A stretch of 64,000 nucleotides of DNA from Gammaproteobacteria bacterium 53_120_T64 (GTDB lineage Bacteria; Pseudomonadota; Gammaproteobacteria; Pseudomonadales; Porticoccaceae), in contig MAAT01000021.1 of assembly GCA_002162815.1 (NCBI GenBank), positions 62,001 to 126,000 of the forward strand. Direction: 5' to 3'. The position numbers and the translations under genes are program-made. The notes under the pieces were generated by a model that was not told the origin of the DNA, ran no database searches, and saw only the letters and a list, made by a program, of their open reading frames with translations. Positions 19,155 to 28,613 of the stretch are shown here, piece by piece (the first letter of the stretch is position 1; each line of letters begins with the position of its first letter).

Positions 19155-19373
19155 ATGTCAGTATTTAAAAAACCCACTGTTTTGGCAGCCTTATTCAGCC
19201 TCGTAATTTTTGGCTTATCCGCTTGTGGCAGCGATGATTCAACCAGCAATGCTGAAGAGATAAGGGGCGTAGTGAAAGACGTGGCCGCCAAAGCCAAGTC
19301 GACTGCAGAAACAGCGGTTGAGCACGTGGAAGATAAAATCAAGTCTCCCGAGACGGGCACTGACGAGCAATAA
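19155..19373 (+). CDS. small lipoprotein
   Basis: A 72-aa protein with a signal peptide ending in the lipobox LSAC, then a short acidic/basic tail (GSDDSTSNAEEIRGVVKDVAAK) predicted mostly helical. AGGAG lies about nine bases before ATG 19155. A longer frame to 19101 lacks a site and would hide the signal peptide. No family was recognised. It is probably exported and anchored to a membrane. Confidence 0.7.
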   Translation: MSVFKKPTVLAALFSLVIFGLSACGSDDSTSNAEEIRGVVKDVAAKAKSTAETAVEHVEDKIKSPETGTDEQ

Positions 19374-19381
19374 ATTTTAGC

Positions 19382-19427
19382 GCTAAGCCTTGTCTGCCAC
19401 CTCAAGGGGTCGAACGCAAGGCTTAGC
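19382..19427. repeat. 11-bp inverted repeat with long loop
   Basis: GCTAAGCCTTG (19382-19392) and CAAGGCTTAGC (19417-19427) are perfectly complementary across a 24-nt loop, eight bases after the lipoprotein stop. There is no T-run, so it may protect the mRNA 3' end rather than terminate. Confidence 0.45.
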
Positions 19428-19490
19428 ACCACCTCAATATTGCGCCGCGATAACATCCGTCAATGCCCAAGACCCGCCTTTACTCACCGC

Positions 19491-20189
19491 TCAAGGGACA
19501 GCCATCGCCCGCTGGCTTCGATAAAAACGAATCAACTTGACACTTTCTAACTCGCCTAAATCTGGCACAGTCACCGCCCGCATCTCACCACACCGAGTAA
19601 AACCCTGCTCGCTGAAATTTTTAACTCGCGAATCGGCGATCACGACCTCCTCTGCCAGCTCTCGAAAACGCTGCACCAGCGGCCTGTTCTCCGGGTCATA
19701 AAGTACATCCGATGCAAACAGCATGTCGACCTTGCCGTCGAATTGAAAAAGATCCTCCAGATACTCCAGCTCAACGCCATTTTCGTGGGCATTCAAGGCA
19801 CTTGCCTGCAGGGCCAAGGGGTCGATATCACAGACAATCACCTTCGTCGCACCGGCCAGTGCCGCTGCAATACCGACCACAGCAGAGCCGCAACCAAAAT
19901 CCAATACCGTTTTACCCCGCACCGCATGGGCACCACTGAGCAAGCGTTCGGCTAAGGCCAAGCCACTGCCCCAGCTAAAACTCCAGTAGGGCGGATCGGT
20001 AAAAATGGCGTGGGTCTCCTGTTCGCTGAGCGGGGCATCCATGCCCTCGGGATCAATCAACCAAAGCTTGAGCGAGCGGCCGCCGACATTTTCAAAATAC
20101 AGCGGAGAAAGCTTTAACCGGGCAGCCGGCAATAAGCTCTGTATATGCGCGTCTAACTGGCGCAGGTAGGGATGGGGCTCAGTACTCAA
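19491..20189 (-). CDS. class I SAM-dependent methyltransferase, PrmA/ETFB-like
   Basis: A 232-aa methyltransferase with SAM motif [17 protein letters not shown], the acidic loop CDIDPLAL, and a DVLYD segment near the active site. The family resembles L11- or ETF-beta lysine methyltransferases, so a protein substrate is possible but unproven. TTG at 20189 is chosen: GGAGG lies just upstream and it overlaps the perM stop as TTGA. The frame open to 20258 has no ribosome-binding site. It is translationally coupled to the permease gene before it. Confidence 0.75.
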   Translation of the reverse strand: MSTEPHPYLRQLDAHIQSLLPAARLKLSPLYFENVGGRSLKLWLIDPEGMDAPLSEQETHAIFTDPPYWSFSWGSGLALAERLLSGAHAVRGKTVLDFGCGSAVVGIAAALAGATKVIVCDIDPLALQASALNAHENGVELEYLEDLFQFDGKVDMLFASDVLYDPENRPLVQRFRELAEEVVIADSRVKNFSEQGFTRCGEMRAVTVPDLGELESVKLIRFYRSQRAMAVP

Positions 20190-21244
20190 GCCCCATCCTC
20201 CGGATCTTGCTTCGCCCGCAACTGAACCTTGCCAGAGCCGAGCATAATGCCAACCCAAGCGGTTTGCGGATCACTCTCCAGGGCAATTTTGAGCAAAATC
20301 GTCAAGGGAATCGACAGCAGCATGCCAACGGGGCCGAGTATCCAACCCCAAAACACCAAAGACAAAAACACCACCAGGGGTGACAGGTTCAAACCCTTGC
20401 CCATCCAGCGAGGCTCCACCACATTGCCAATCAGCAAATTAATCACCACATAGGCAAGGGCTACAGAGCCCGCCTCCGCCGGCCCCAATTGAATGAGCGT
20501 CAATAATACCGCCGGTATTGCCGCTAAAAAGGAACCCACCGTCGGCACAAAGTTAAGTAGAAAAGCGAGCAGGGCCCACATTACCGGGTAATCAACACCC
20601 TGCACCCACAGTACCAGTAGTACCAGCAGACCCGTCGCCAGGCTGAGTAAAGTTTTGATCACTAGATAGCGATTAACACTGCCAGTAAAGCTTTCCAGGG
20701 CCGCAAGAGAATGAGCACTGCCGCCACGGGCATGGAGTAATTTCTCACGAAAGCCCACCTCTTCGGCAAAAATAAAGATCACCGTCAGCAAAATCAAAAA
20801 GGCGTTAGTCATCACATTGCCAAAAGAGGCCAATATATTGCCAACCAATTGCATCGCCACACCGGGGTTAAAATTTTCTTGCCAAAACTGTGGCGGGAAG
20901 TGAACCCCTCGAGCGGCCAGCCACTGCTGCACACCGCCACTCATAAGCTGCAAGCGCGCCTGGTATTCGGGTAAATCCGCGCGAAAGCCCCGTATCGAGG
21001 TACCCACCACGGCACCGACGATTGCCCCTAGGCAAACAACGCCGAGCACGATCAATAGAATCGCCAGGCCACTGGGTACACGCCGGGATTTAAGCCAGAC
21101 CAATAAGGGCGAACAAATTAAGGCGATAAATACCGATAATAAGAAGGGTACCAACAGCGGTTCTGCCGCTTTAAGCCCGGCAACTACAACGACAAAAGCT
21201 GCCGAAAAAAACGTAACACGCGTCGCGGTGGACATATTATTCAT
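20186..21244 (-). CDS. AI-2E family (PerM/YdiK-type) inner-membrane transporter
   Basis: A 352-aa permease with eight predicted membrane segments: two at the N-terminus (about 10-60), one at 65-85, a large periplasmic/cytoplasmic segment, then a C-terminal cluster from about 150 on. The family signature [20 protein letters not shown] is present. The substrate cannot be read from sequence; members export diverse compounds. It overlaps the small membrane-protein gene by ATGA and the following methyltransferase by TTGA. Confidence 0.85.
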   Translation of the reverse strand: MNNMSTATRVTFFSAAFVVVVAGLKAAEPLLVPFLLSVFIALICSPLLVWLKSRRVPSGLAILLIVLGVVCLGAIVGAVVGTSIRGFRADLPEYQARLQLMSGGVQQWLAARGVHFPPQFWQENFNPGVAMQLVGNILASFGNVMTNAFLILLTVIFIFAEEVGFREKLLHARGGSAHSLAALESFTGSVNRYLVIKTLLSLATGLLVLLVLWVQGVDYPVMWALLAFLLNFVPTVGSFLAAIPAVLLTLIQLGPAEAGSVALAYVVINLLIGNVVEPRWMGKGLNLSPLVVFLSLVFWGWILGPVGMLLSIPLTILLKIALESDPQTAWVGIMLGSGKVQLRAKQDPEDGA

Positions 21245-21582
21245 GTATCGAATTCCTTCTGCTTGAGTTCTTCAAGTATTACCGAAAGGGCCTGCATGCC
21301 CTTTTCACTAAACAGCGTGGTGGCACCGCCACCGATATATTCCGTCTCGCCGAGTTCCGAGCAACGCAGTTGCACGGCGTATAACGCCTCATTGTGGCGC
21401 AGTGGAATAGCCATAAAAACCTGCCAGTCATTTTCGGTGGCGTCGCCGGCGAGTACAAGCTCTAAAAGAGCAATAATATTATCTTTATCGGGGCGATAAA
21501 CCGGAGCGCCAATGCGCAGAAAGACCCACATCGCCAAACACACGACAATAAAGGTTAAACCCAAGGTTAATATAAATTGCAT
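21241..21582 (-). CDS. uncharacterised membrane-anchored protein
   Basis: 113 aa with one N-terminal membrane helix (ILTLGLTFIVVCLAMWVFLRI) and a soluble domain with no recognised motif. ATG 21582 has AGGG upstream; the GTG one codon earlier is less likely. It starts 72 bp after cusA and overlaps the permease by ATGA, so it could belong to the same transcript as the efflux genes. Confidence 0.6.
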   Translation of the reverse strand: MQFILTLGLTFIVVCLAMWVFLRIGAPVYRPDKDNIIALLELVLAGDATENDWQVFMAIPLRHNEALYAVQLRCSELGETEYIGGGATTLFSEKGMQALSVILEELKQKEFDT

Positions 21583-21654
21583 CACACCATCACCCTTATT
21601 ACGCCGTCGAGCAGTGCATGGCGATCACGGGGCAGCTCTGCCTTTGCAGCAAGA

Positions 21655-24600
21655 TTATTCAAGGCCATCACCCAGTTGCATTTTGCGCCACAGAAAATAC
21701 ACCGTCGGCAATACCAGCAAGACCAATAACAGCGCACTGACCATGCCGCCCACCATCGGTGCCGCAATGCGGCTCATCACCTCGGAACCGGTGCCAGAAC
21801 CCAGCAATATCGGCAAGAGCCCACCAATAATTGCCGCCACTGTCATCATCACCGGCCGCACTCGCAACCCGGCCCCAGCCATCACCGCCTGCCTGAGTTT
21901 AGTCTCGTCAACGCACAAGCCCTGTCGCTTACAGTCGGCAAGCGTTTGCTGCCAGGCCAGATTGAGATAGACCAGCATAATGACGCCAATTTCCACCGCC
22001 ACACCGGCCAGGGCGATAAAACCGACACCGACGGCGACAGAGAAATTAAAGCCAAGTAGATACATTAACCACAGCCCCCCGGCCACTGCCATCGGTAAGG
22101 TCAGCAGAATAATCGCCACCTCGGCCACGCTGCGGAAATTTAAATACAGCAGTAAAACAATAATCATCAAGGTTAAGGGCACCACGTAGGCCAATTTCTC
22201 CTTGGCGCGCAACATGTATTCGTACTGACCCGACCAACTCAAAGAATAGCCTGGTGGCAGCTCAATTTGCGCATCCACCGCCCGCTGAGCCCGCTGTACA
22301 TAAGTGCCAATATCAACATCTTGAATATCAATAAGGGACCAACCATTTACGCGGGCATTTTCACTTTTAATACCCGCCGGCCCGTCTTCGATAAACACCC
22401 GCGCGACATCGGCCAAGGCTATTCTCTGCCCCTGGTCGGTGACGATGGGCAATAGCGCCAATTGCTCAACGGAGTCTCGATAAGCCTGTGGATAGCGGAT
22501 ATTCACCGGATAGCGCTCCAGCCCTTCGACGGTTTGGCTAACATTGACACCCCCCACCGCCGTGGCAATCACTTGCTGTACATCGGCAATAGTCAGCCCA
22601 TAGCGGGCCGCCCTTGCCCTATCGATATCAATTTTAATGTAGCGCCCCCCCACCACACGCTCCGAATATACCGAGGCGGTACCCGGCACCTGTTCAAGAA
22701 TCGTCTCCAGCTGTAAACCAATGGCCTGGATTTCCTCCAATTTAGGCCCGGCAATTTTGATACCGACCGGGGTTTTAATGCCTGTCGCCAACATATCGAT
22801 ACGGGTTTTAATGGGCATTACCCAGGCATTCGTAACACCGGGGAATTGCAGGCGGGCATCCAACTCACGGCGAATTTTCTCAGGCGTCATGCCCTCGCGC
22901 CACTGCTCGCGGTCCTTAAATTGAATAAAGGTTTCTATCATGGTTAAAGGGGCGGGATCGGTAGCACTCTCTGCCCGGCCCATTTTACCAAACACCGTTT
23001 TCACCTCGGGTACCGTGCCAATCAGTTTATCTGTTTGCTGCAGAAACTCCCTCGCCTTGCCGATGGAAATACCCGGATAAGTGCTGGGCATATACATCAA
23101 ATCGCCCTCATCAAGCGCCGGAATAAACTCGCTGCCAATTTGGCTCAGCGGCCACAAACCCAAGCATGTTAAGAGTAAAGCACCCAACACTGTGCTTTTT
23201 GGATAGCGCAAAACACGCTGCAGTGTCGGTGTATAAAGCTTCGTCAAAATACGATTCATCGGGTTTTTATGTTCTGGCCGCACCCTGCCCCGCACAAAAT
23301 AACCCATTAATACCGGCACCAAGGTAATCGCCAATATTGCCGATGCCGCCATGGCATAGGTTTTGGTGTAGGCCAGTGGCGCGAACATTCGCCCCTCCTG
23401 AGCCTCGAGGGTAAATACCGGCAAAAAACTCACGGTAATAATCAGCAAACTAAAAAATAGCGCCGGCCCCACTTCGGTGGCCGCTTTTGCAACAATTTTC
23501 CAGCGATTATCATCGTTGAGTACCTCTCCCTCCATATGCTTGTGCATATTTTCTATCATCACAATGGCGCCATCGATCATCGCGCCAATGGCAATAGCGA
23601 TGCCGCCCAGAGACATAATATTGGCATTCAGCCCCTGCATATACATGATCACAAAGGCGCAAAGTATGCCCACCGGCAAACTGACTATAGCCACCAGTGA
23701 GGAGCGGATGTGGAATAAAAACACCACACACACCAGGGCGACGACGACAAATTCCTCCAATAATTTCTGCCAGAGGTTATCCACCGCCCGCTCAATCAGG
23801 CCGGAGCGGTCATAAACCGTGATGATTTCGACACCTTCCGGCAGCCCCAGCTTTAACATCTCGAGCTTGTTTTTAACGCTAATTATCGTCTGCTGGGCAT
23901 TGTCGCCGTAGCGCATCACCACAATACCAGCAACCGCTTCACCCTCGCCATTGAGCTCGGCAATACCGCGGCGCATCTGCGGGCCAATCGTAATATCGGC
24001 AATATCACGCAGCAGTAAAGGCGTGCCTTTAACATTCATACCCAGGGGAATACTTTCTATATCGGCGCGGTTCTGTAGATAACCACTAACGCTGACCATG
24101 TACTCGGCCTCGCCCATTTCCACCACCGAGGCGCCAATTTCCTGGTTACTGCGCTGTACCGCTTGTTGAATATGACTCAGTGGAATACCAAAGGCGCGCA
24201 GCTTTTCCGGGTCCACTTTAATTTGGTATTGCTTGACCATGCCCCCCACAGCCGCCACTTCGGAGACACCGGGCACGGTCTGTAATTCATATTTCAAAAA
24301 CCAGTCCTGCAAGCTGCGCAGTTGGCTAAGATCGTGCTTGCCGGTTTTATCAATAAGGGCGTAAATATAAACCCAACCGACACCCGTGGCATCGGGGCCG
24401 AGCTGGGGCTTTGCCGATGGCGGCAGGGTCGGAGCCACTTGGCTAAGATACTCGAGCACACGACTGCGCGCCCAGTACAGGTCGGTAGCGTCATCGAAAA
24501 TCACATAGATATAGGAGTCACCAAAAAAGGAATAGCCGCGCACCGTTTTCGCACCGGGCACCGACAACATTGCCGTACTCAGGGGGTAGGTAATCTGATC

Positions 24601-24786
24601 CTCAACCACCTGCGGAGTCTGACCCGGGTAGCTGGTTTTAATAATTACCTGCACATCGGAGAGATCCGGAATGGCATCAATTGGCGTATTTTTAAGGGCA
24701 AACAATCCGGCGCCAACGATAATGAGCGCGGTCAGTACAACCATAAAGCGGTTGTTAATAGACCCCTGAATTATTTTTTCGATCAT
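21655..24786 (-). CDS. cusA: heavy-metal efflux RND pump, CusA-type Cu(I)/Ag(I) exporter
   Basis: Proton-driven inner-membrane RND pump of 1043 aa (E. coli CusA 1047) that drives Cu(I)/Ag(I) export through a tripartite complex. The three methionines of the CusA binding site are kept in context: M566 in LMYMPST, M616 in APLTMIET and M665 in RIDMLATGIK (E. coli M573, M623, M672). Two sets of membrane helices and two large periplasmic loops are evident. This argues for monovalent copper or silver rather than zinc/cobalt CzcA. It is coupled to cusB by an ATGA overlap. Confidence 0.93.
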   Translation of the reverse strand: MIEKIIQGSINNRFMVVLTALIIVGAGLFALKNTPIDAIPDLSDVQVIIKTSYPGQTPQVVEDQITYPLSTAMLSVPGAKTVRGYSFFGDSYIYVIFDDATDLYWARSRVLEYLSQVAPTLPPSAKPQLGPDATGVGWVYIYALIDKTGKHDLSQLRSLQDWFLKYELQTVPGVSEVAAVGGMVKQYQIKVDPEKLRAFGIPLSHIQQAVQRSNQEIGASVVEMGEAEYMVSVSGYLQNRADIESIPLGMNVKGTPLLLRDIADITIGPQMRRGIAELNGEGEAVAGIVVMRYGDNAQQTIISVKNKLEMLKLGLPEGVEIITVYDRSGLIERAVDNLWQKLLEEFVVVALVCVVFLFHIRSSLVAIVSLPVGILCAFVIMYMQGLNANIMSLGGIAIAIGAMIDGAIVMIENMHKHMEGEVLNDDNRWKIVAKAATEVGPALFFSLLIITVSFLPVFTLEAQEGRMFAPLAYTKTYAMAASAILAITLVPVLMGYFVRGRVRPEHKNPMNRILTKLYTPTLQRVLRYPKSTVLGALLLTCLGLWPLSQIGSEFIPALDEGDLMYMPSTYPGISIGKAREFLQQTDKLIGTVPEVKTVFGKMGRAESATDPAPLTMIETFIQFKDREQWREGMTPEKIRRELDARLQFPGVTNAWVMPIKTRIDMLATGIKTPVGIKIAGPKLEEIQAIGLQLETILEQVPGTASVYSERVVGGRYIKIDIDRARAARYGLTIADVQQVIATAVGGVNVSQTVEGLERYPVNIRYPQAYRDSVEQLALLPIVTDQGQRIALADVARVFIEDGPAGIKSENARVNGWSLIDIQDVDIGTYVQRAQRAVDAQIELPPGYSLSWSGQYEYMLRAKEKLAYVVPLTLMIIVLLLYLNFRSVAEVAIILLTLPMAVAGGLWLMYLLGFNFSVAVGVGFIALAGVAVEIGVIMLVYLNLAWQQTLADCKRQGLCVDETKLRQAVMAGAGLRVRPVMMTVAAIIGGLLPILLGSGTGSEVMSRIAAPMVGGMVSALLLVLLVLPTVYFLWRKMQLGDGLE

Positions 24787-26003
24787 TCTCTGCCACCTCT
24801 TTCCGCACTCATACGCCGGAAATCGGAATCGATACTGGATTCGGAGTCGAGTAAAAACTGCGCCGAACTCACCACCCGGTCCCCTTCTTCTAAACCCTCA
24901 AGGATTTCGGCCTCACTAAAGCTGATACGACCCAGTGTCACCGCCACCGACTTATAACGTCCCCCTCCCAAGGCCAGCACCACGCGAGTCTGCTTGCCGG
25001 TTCGAATCAGCGACTCCCTGGGCACTTGTAGGCTCGGCCCCGATGCAGCGCTTTGTATCACCACCTGAGCAAACATATTGGGCTTCAGCAGGGCATCCAT
25101 GTTGGCAAAACGCAAGCGCACGCGCAGCGTTCGCGTCTGGTTATCCAGAATCGGATAAATGTAATCGACCTGTCCCTGCCACTGGCGGCCCGGCAAGTAA
25201 TCGAGGGACATCGTCACCGCATTACCCACCGCCAACAAACCGGCTTGGCGTTCAAACACCTCGGCCGTAACCCACACTTCGTCCAGCGCTCCGACCGACA
25301 TTAGCGCCGTACCGGGTTTCACAAACATGCCTTCACGCACCCCAAGATTGGCAATAACACCCGCCTGAGGTGAGTGCACGACAATGGTTTTTGTCGGCTT
25401 GCGGGTAAGTTTTAAGGTATTTATTTGCGCTTGGGCGACATGTAAGGTCAACAGACGCGCCTCTGCCGAGCGAATCAAACGCGGCTTGCCACGCTGTAGG
25501 GCCAGTATGAACTCCTCCTGAGCCGCCACCAGTTTTGGCGAGTACAAAGCATAGAGTGGCTGGCCCGCGGCGACAGCCTCACCCTCTGACTTAACATAGA
25601 GCTGTTCTAGCCAACCCTCGACACGCGGGTGAATGTGAATCAAGCGATCCTCGTCAAAGCCGACATAACCCACCGTATTAATGGCGATTGCCAGGGGCTG
25701 TAAAACCACCAGTTTGGTGCGTACACCGAGGTTATTTTCAACCGCCGCTGAGATTGTCACCAGCCCCGCGCCCCCACTCGAGGCGCTTGAGTCCGCCGCA
25801 TAAACCGGCACCAGTGGCATGCCCATCGGTGACAGCCCGGGTGCTTTGCGACGAAAATCGGCATCCATTGGCGCCTGCCAATACAAGATATCGCCACCCT
25901 GGGCGCTTGTTGCACCGGGATCCCCGGCGGGTAAACGGTGGTAAGTCAGCGTGCCGGCTATGCCGAGCAGCAGTGCCAATAAAAAAATGCCGGTATTTTT
26001 CAT
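24783..26003 (-). CDS. cusB: CusB/HlyD-type periplasmic adaptor of the metal efflux pump
   Basis: Membrane-fusion protein (406 aa) bridging CusA and the outer-membrane channel. After an N-terminal membrane anchor comes a heavy-metal-binding segment (YWQAPMDADFRRKAPGLSPMGMPLVPVY) in which Met residues replace the usual Cys. Next are a lipoyl-like hairpin domain and a beta-barrel (YVKSEGEAVAAGQPLYALYSPKLVAAQEE). It overlaps both neighbours by ATGA, giving the tight order cusC-cusB-cusA. Confidence 0.9.
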   Translation of the reverse strand: MKNTGIFLLALLLGIAGTLTYHRLPAGDPGATSAQGGDILYWQAPMDADFRRKAPGLSPMGMPLVPVYAADSSASSGGAGLVTISAAVENNLGVRTKLVVLQPLAIAINTVGYVGFDEDRLIHIHPRVEGWLEQLYVKSEGEAVAAGQPLYALYSPKLVAAQEEFILALQRGKPRLIRSAEARLLTLHVAQAQINTLKLTRKPTKTIVVHSPQAGVIANLGVREGMFVKPGTALMSVGALDEVWVTAEVFERQAGLLAVGNAVTMSLDYLPGRQWQGQVDYIYPILDNQTRTLRVRLRFANMDALLKPNMFAQVVIQSAASGPSLQVPRESLIRTGKQTRVVLALGGGRYKSVAVTLGRISFSEAEILEGLEEGDRVVSSAQFLLDSESSIDSDFRRMSAERGGRE

Positions 26004-27298
26004 GGTGTCTCTCCCTGTCTTGAGTCGTCGGCAGCAGCGACAAAATAGTCTATTTTGGCCAGCATTTTTTGCCGTTGTAAGCTAATTTCCAGCGCCATGA
26101 TTTTGCTGTTTAGCTCGGCGATACGCACCCGCATCACCTCGGAGAAATCACCGCCATCGGCCGTATAGGCCGCCAATGTCGCATCGGCCTGATCATGTAT
26201 CTGCGGCAATAAATACTGCTGGTAGAGACTTTCTCGCTGCTCCAGGCGCTGTAATTCAGCGCTAGCCCGCCGATAGCCACTGAGTAATTCGCGCAACAGC
26301 AAGTCTCTCTCCATCGCCACCGCCTCCCGCCGATGGCTTGCCGCCAAGACCCCTTGATCCTGCCGGTTTGCGGTAAACAAGGGTAGATCGACACTGAGCC
26401 CCAGGGAGAAAAAATCAGCCCGCTCATCACCGCTGGGAGCATCATCTCGATAGGCGTAGGCGACGTTGACACCCCACTGCGGTTTATATTGCTGGCGCGC
26501 CAGCTCAAGCTCAGTCGTGCCGGCGTCGAGCTTGCGATCGATGGCCTGAACTCGCGGATGCTGCATTATTCGCCTTGTCGCCAGCCCTTTATGCGCCAGG
26601 TTAAGGGCTGTAAGGCCATGCACCCCTAGCGTATCCGGCAAGACTCTATGCGCTAAGGGCTCCGGTAACCATGCACTTAAGGCTTCTCGCGCGGCATCGT
26701 GGTCCTGCCAGAGCTGAGACAGACGGCCGTTCAGCTGGCTCAACTCCAGCTCGGCACGGATCACATCTTGCTGGCGGGTGGCACCAGAGGTCGCGGTGTA
26801 ATTGGCGTGGGCAATATCGACCAGTTGCTCGAAAAGATGGCGATTGTTTTCAATTAAGACCACGCTTTGGCGGGCCAGAAAAATATCGAACCACAACTCG
26901 TTGACCTGCAAGATAACGCGGGCCTTCCTGTCCTCGCGTAAAAAGGGATGGGCCGCACTTTGCTCACGCTTTTGTCGGCGCTTTAATTTCAGCGTAGCGC
27001 CACGGGGAAACTGCTGGGCCAGGTTCAACTTAAATTGACTCATCGGCTCTTGATCAAAATCCAGCGTATCACTCGCCAGATTTAACAAGTCGAGGCTTAA
27101 GCTCGGATCCGGCAATTCGCCAGCGGCAATACTTTCCGCCAGTAGGGCTCGCTCATTAAATTCACTACCCCTTAACCAAGGATCATTGTCGATAGCATAG
27201 GCAATGGCCTGCTGCCGGCCGAGAGGTGCTTGCTCGGCCCAAGTATTACCGATAGAAACTAACGAGCTTAGCGCCAAAACAATCGTCACGATGTTCAT
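26000..27298 (-). CDS. cusC: TolC-family outer-membrane channel of the metal efflux pump
   Basis: Outer-membrane efflux protein (432 aa) for the Cus-type pump. It has a signal peptide (MNIVTIVLALSSLVSIGNTWA) and a coiled-coil TolC fold with two repeats rich in Ala, Leu and Gln. ATG 27298 follows AAGAGAG; the longer frame to 27427 adds residues before the signal peptide and was rejected. It is first of the three pump genes, after the Cys-rich gene. Confidence 0.85.
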   Translation of the reverse strand: MNIVTIVLALSSLVSIGNTWAEQAPLGRQQAIAYAIDNDPWLRGSEFNERALLAESIAAGELPDPSLSLDLLNLASDTLDFDQEPMSQFKLNLAQQFPRGATLKLKRRQKREQSAAHPFLREDRKARVILQVNELWFDIFLARQSVVLIENNRHLFEQLVDIAHANYTATSGATRQQDVIRAELELSQLNGRLSQLWQDHDAAREALSAWLPEPLAHRVLPDTLGVHGLTALNLAHKGLATRRIMQHPRVQAIDRKLDAGTTELELARQQYKPQWGVNVAYAYRDDAPSGDERADFFSLGLSVDLPLFTANRQDQGVLAASHRREAVAMERDLLLRELLSGYRRASAELQRLEQRESLYQQYLLPQIHDQADATLAAYTADGGDFSEVMRVRIAELNSKIMALEISLQRQKMLAKIDYFVAAADDSRQGETP

Positions 27299-27449
27299 TT
27301 TTGCTCTCTTAATGACTTCACCCCACCCCCGTAAAGCGAAGGCAATAGTTGAAGCAAAGGTGGTGCTGCTAGGCACCGATAGAAATAATAAGGAGCAACA
27401 CTGAGCCCCACTAACGAACCGAGCCAACTGTAGGCGCAGCTATCCTGTG

Positions 27450-27929
27450 TTAGTGAGAAATGGGAGGGCGGAACAGGCGAGAGTAGGTGGTGACCTTGTC
27501 CGACAGAGCGGAATCACGCAGTAGCAAATTGGCAGCGATAAAGGTCGCCGAGTAAAAACGGCTCGGCATACCCGCAGAACATAAACCCGGGCAGCAATCA
27601 CAGGCAGACTGGCAGTCTTCACCCTCAGGCAGCGACATCGCCATAGCCCTATTCAGCATCGGGCTAGCCCGCTGTGTATCGGCCACCAGCCCTGGCTGAG
27701 ACGCTTCGTTACAAGCCATGGTCTGGCTGTCGTCAGAATTATTCAGGCTTATAGCAGCATGCCCCATACCTGGCCCCATCGAGATACTTGCCTGGGCCGG
27801 GTTGAGCGATACAAACACCAATAGCAGGACGACAAGGTAAGACATACACGGCCTGACAGCGGGCAATGATGCCTTCATTGAAGAGCGGCTGGCGTGCTGA
27901 AGTGGGGTCATAGTTGTCAAGTAGAGCAT
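27450..27929 (-). CDS. Cys/Met-rich exported protein, CopL/DUF2946-like
   Basis: Up to 159 aa with a hydrophobic segment (SYLVVLLLVFVSLNPAQAS) that looks like a signal peptide. A Met/Gly/His patch (ISMGPGMGHAA), a CxxxCxCCxxxC cluster (CQSACDCCPGLC) and a C-terminal RPPIS follow. Short genes of this kind precede copper-resistance operons and are often labelled CopL. The start is unclear: ATGs at 27929, 27911 and 27896 all lack a strong site. It should report or bind copper for the downstream pump. The function is inferred. Confidence 0.55.
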   Translation of the reverse strand: MLYLTTMTPLQHASRSSMKASLPAVRPCMSYLVVLLLVFVSLNPAQASISMGPGMGHAAISLNNSDDSQTMACNEASQPGLVADTQRASPMLNRAMAMSLPEGEDCQSACDCCPGLCSAGMPSRFYSATFIAANLLLRDSALSDKVTTYSRLFRPPISH

Positions 27930-28033
27930 AGTCTTTAGCGCCGCTTCAAGGCTATTGCGCCAAGCCAGCAGCGAGCCAGTCCCTTAGCACCAGCTATCCA
28001 AATGAAACACGCCGCGTTATCGCCACAGCTATC

Positions 28034-28063
28034 TTGACTATATTTGCCTAGGCAAATATAGTC
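28034..28063 (+). promoter_or_regulatory. arsR promoter embedded in a 28-bp palindromic operator
   Basis: 28036-28063 is a perfect palindrome (half site GACTATATTTGCCT, continuing into its complement). The -35 TTGACT (28034-28039), a 17-bp spacer and -10 TATAGT (28057-28062) lie almost wholly within it. ArsR bound there would block RNA polymerase and autoregulate. Only six bases separate the -10 from the arsR ATG, with no Shine-Dalgarno, so the transcript may be leaderless. Confidence 0.8.
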
Positions 28064-28068
28064 CCGCC

Positions 28069-28410
28069 ATGCACACCGATGACTACACCACGTTCTTTAA
28101 ATGCCTATCCGAGCCGGTACGCCTGCGCATTCTCTTTCTATTGCTCGACAAGGGAGAGCTGTGTGTCTGCGACATTGTCGACAGCCTCGGCTTGTCGCAA
28201 AGTGTCGTGTCGCGACACCTCGCCTACCTGCGCAATAACAATCTCCTCAGCACCCGCCGCGAGGGCATGTGGATTTACTACCAGATCATTAAGGCCTGCC
28301 CTTTTATTGACCAGCTATTGACCCTATTTTATCGCTCCGCTGCAGATTCAAGCTCGTTGCAGGGTGACCTAGATAACTTCAGCCGCTGTGCCAAAAGCGA
28401 CTGTAGCTAA
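28069..28410 (+). CDS. arsR: ArsR-family arsenic-responsive repressor
   Basis: Winged-helix metalloregulator (113 aa) that leaves DNA on binding As(III). The inducer site is ELCVCDI with Cys32 and Cys34, as in E. coli ArsR; Cys12 and a C-terminal CAKSDC pair may add ligands. The recognition helix is LSQSVVSRHLAYLRN. It sits directly behind its palindromic promoter and heads arsR-GAPDH-arsJ, divergent from the copper genes. Confidence 0.92.
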   Translation: MHTDDYTTFFKCLSEPVRLRILFLLLDKGELCVCDIVDSLGLSQSVVSRHLAYLRNNNLLSTRREGMWIYYQIIKACPFIDQLLTLFYRSAADSSSLQGDLDNFSRCAKSDCS

Positions 28411-28414
28411 ACAC

Positions 28415-28455
28415 CCTTGCCAGGCTGCAAGGCATTGATGAACTACTCTAGTAGT
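28415..28455 (+). promoter_or_regulatory. two small dyads between arsR and the GAPDH gene
   Basis: CCTTGC/GCAAGG (28415-28432) with a 6-nt loop sits just after the arsR stop. ACTACT-CT-AGTAGT (28442-28455) is a second symmetrical dyad. Neither has a T-run and neither resembles the arsR operator. They may adjust readthrough from arsR into arsJ. Confidence 0.25.
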
Positions 28456-28523
28456 AACAGACCCTTACTATTCGCAGTATGAAACACAACATTGGCCTAT
28501 GCGTATTGACGCGCTGAGTAGCG

Positions 28524-28613
28524 TTGTTCAAGAGACGTATTTTCAAGCAAGCTATGTTTAAGGAAGGTATGTTTAAGGCATTTATTTTTAAGGCACTTAT
28601 TTTTAAGGATCAA
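28524..28613 (+). repeat. six 15-bp tandem repeats before the ArsJ-partner GAPDH gene
   Basis: Six units with exact 15-bp period start at 28524, 28539, 28554, 28569, 28584 and 28599. The core changes from TTTTCAAG (early units) to TTTTTAAGG or TGTTTAAGG (late units). Units 3-6 each carry an AAGG, a Shine-Dalgarno core; the last one, at 28605-28608, is nine bases from the next start codon. Read in one frame each unit encodes (Leu/Ile/Met)-Phe-Lys-x-x. Confidence 0.85.

Noticed and set aside
24322-24957. 211-codon plus-strand frame opposite cusA/cusB
   Set aside because: It spans two well-supported antisense genes and their overlap, and has no domain.
28538-28613. Tandem repeats as a CRISPR-like or IS-end array
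   Set aside because: Units are contiguous without spacers, only 15 bp long, and no cas or transposase gene is present.
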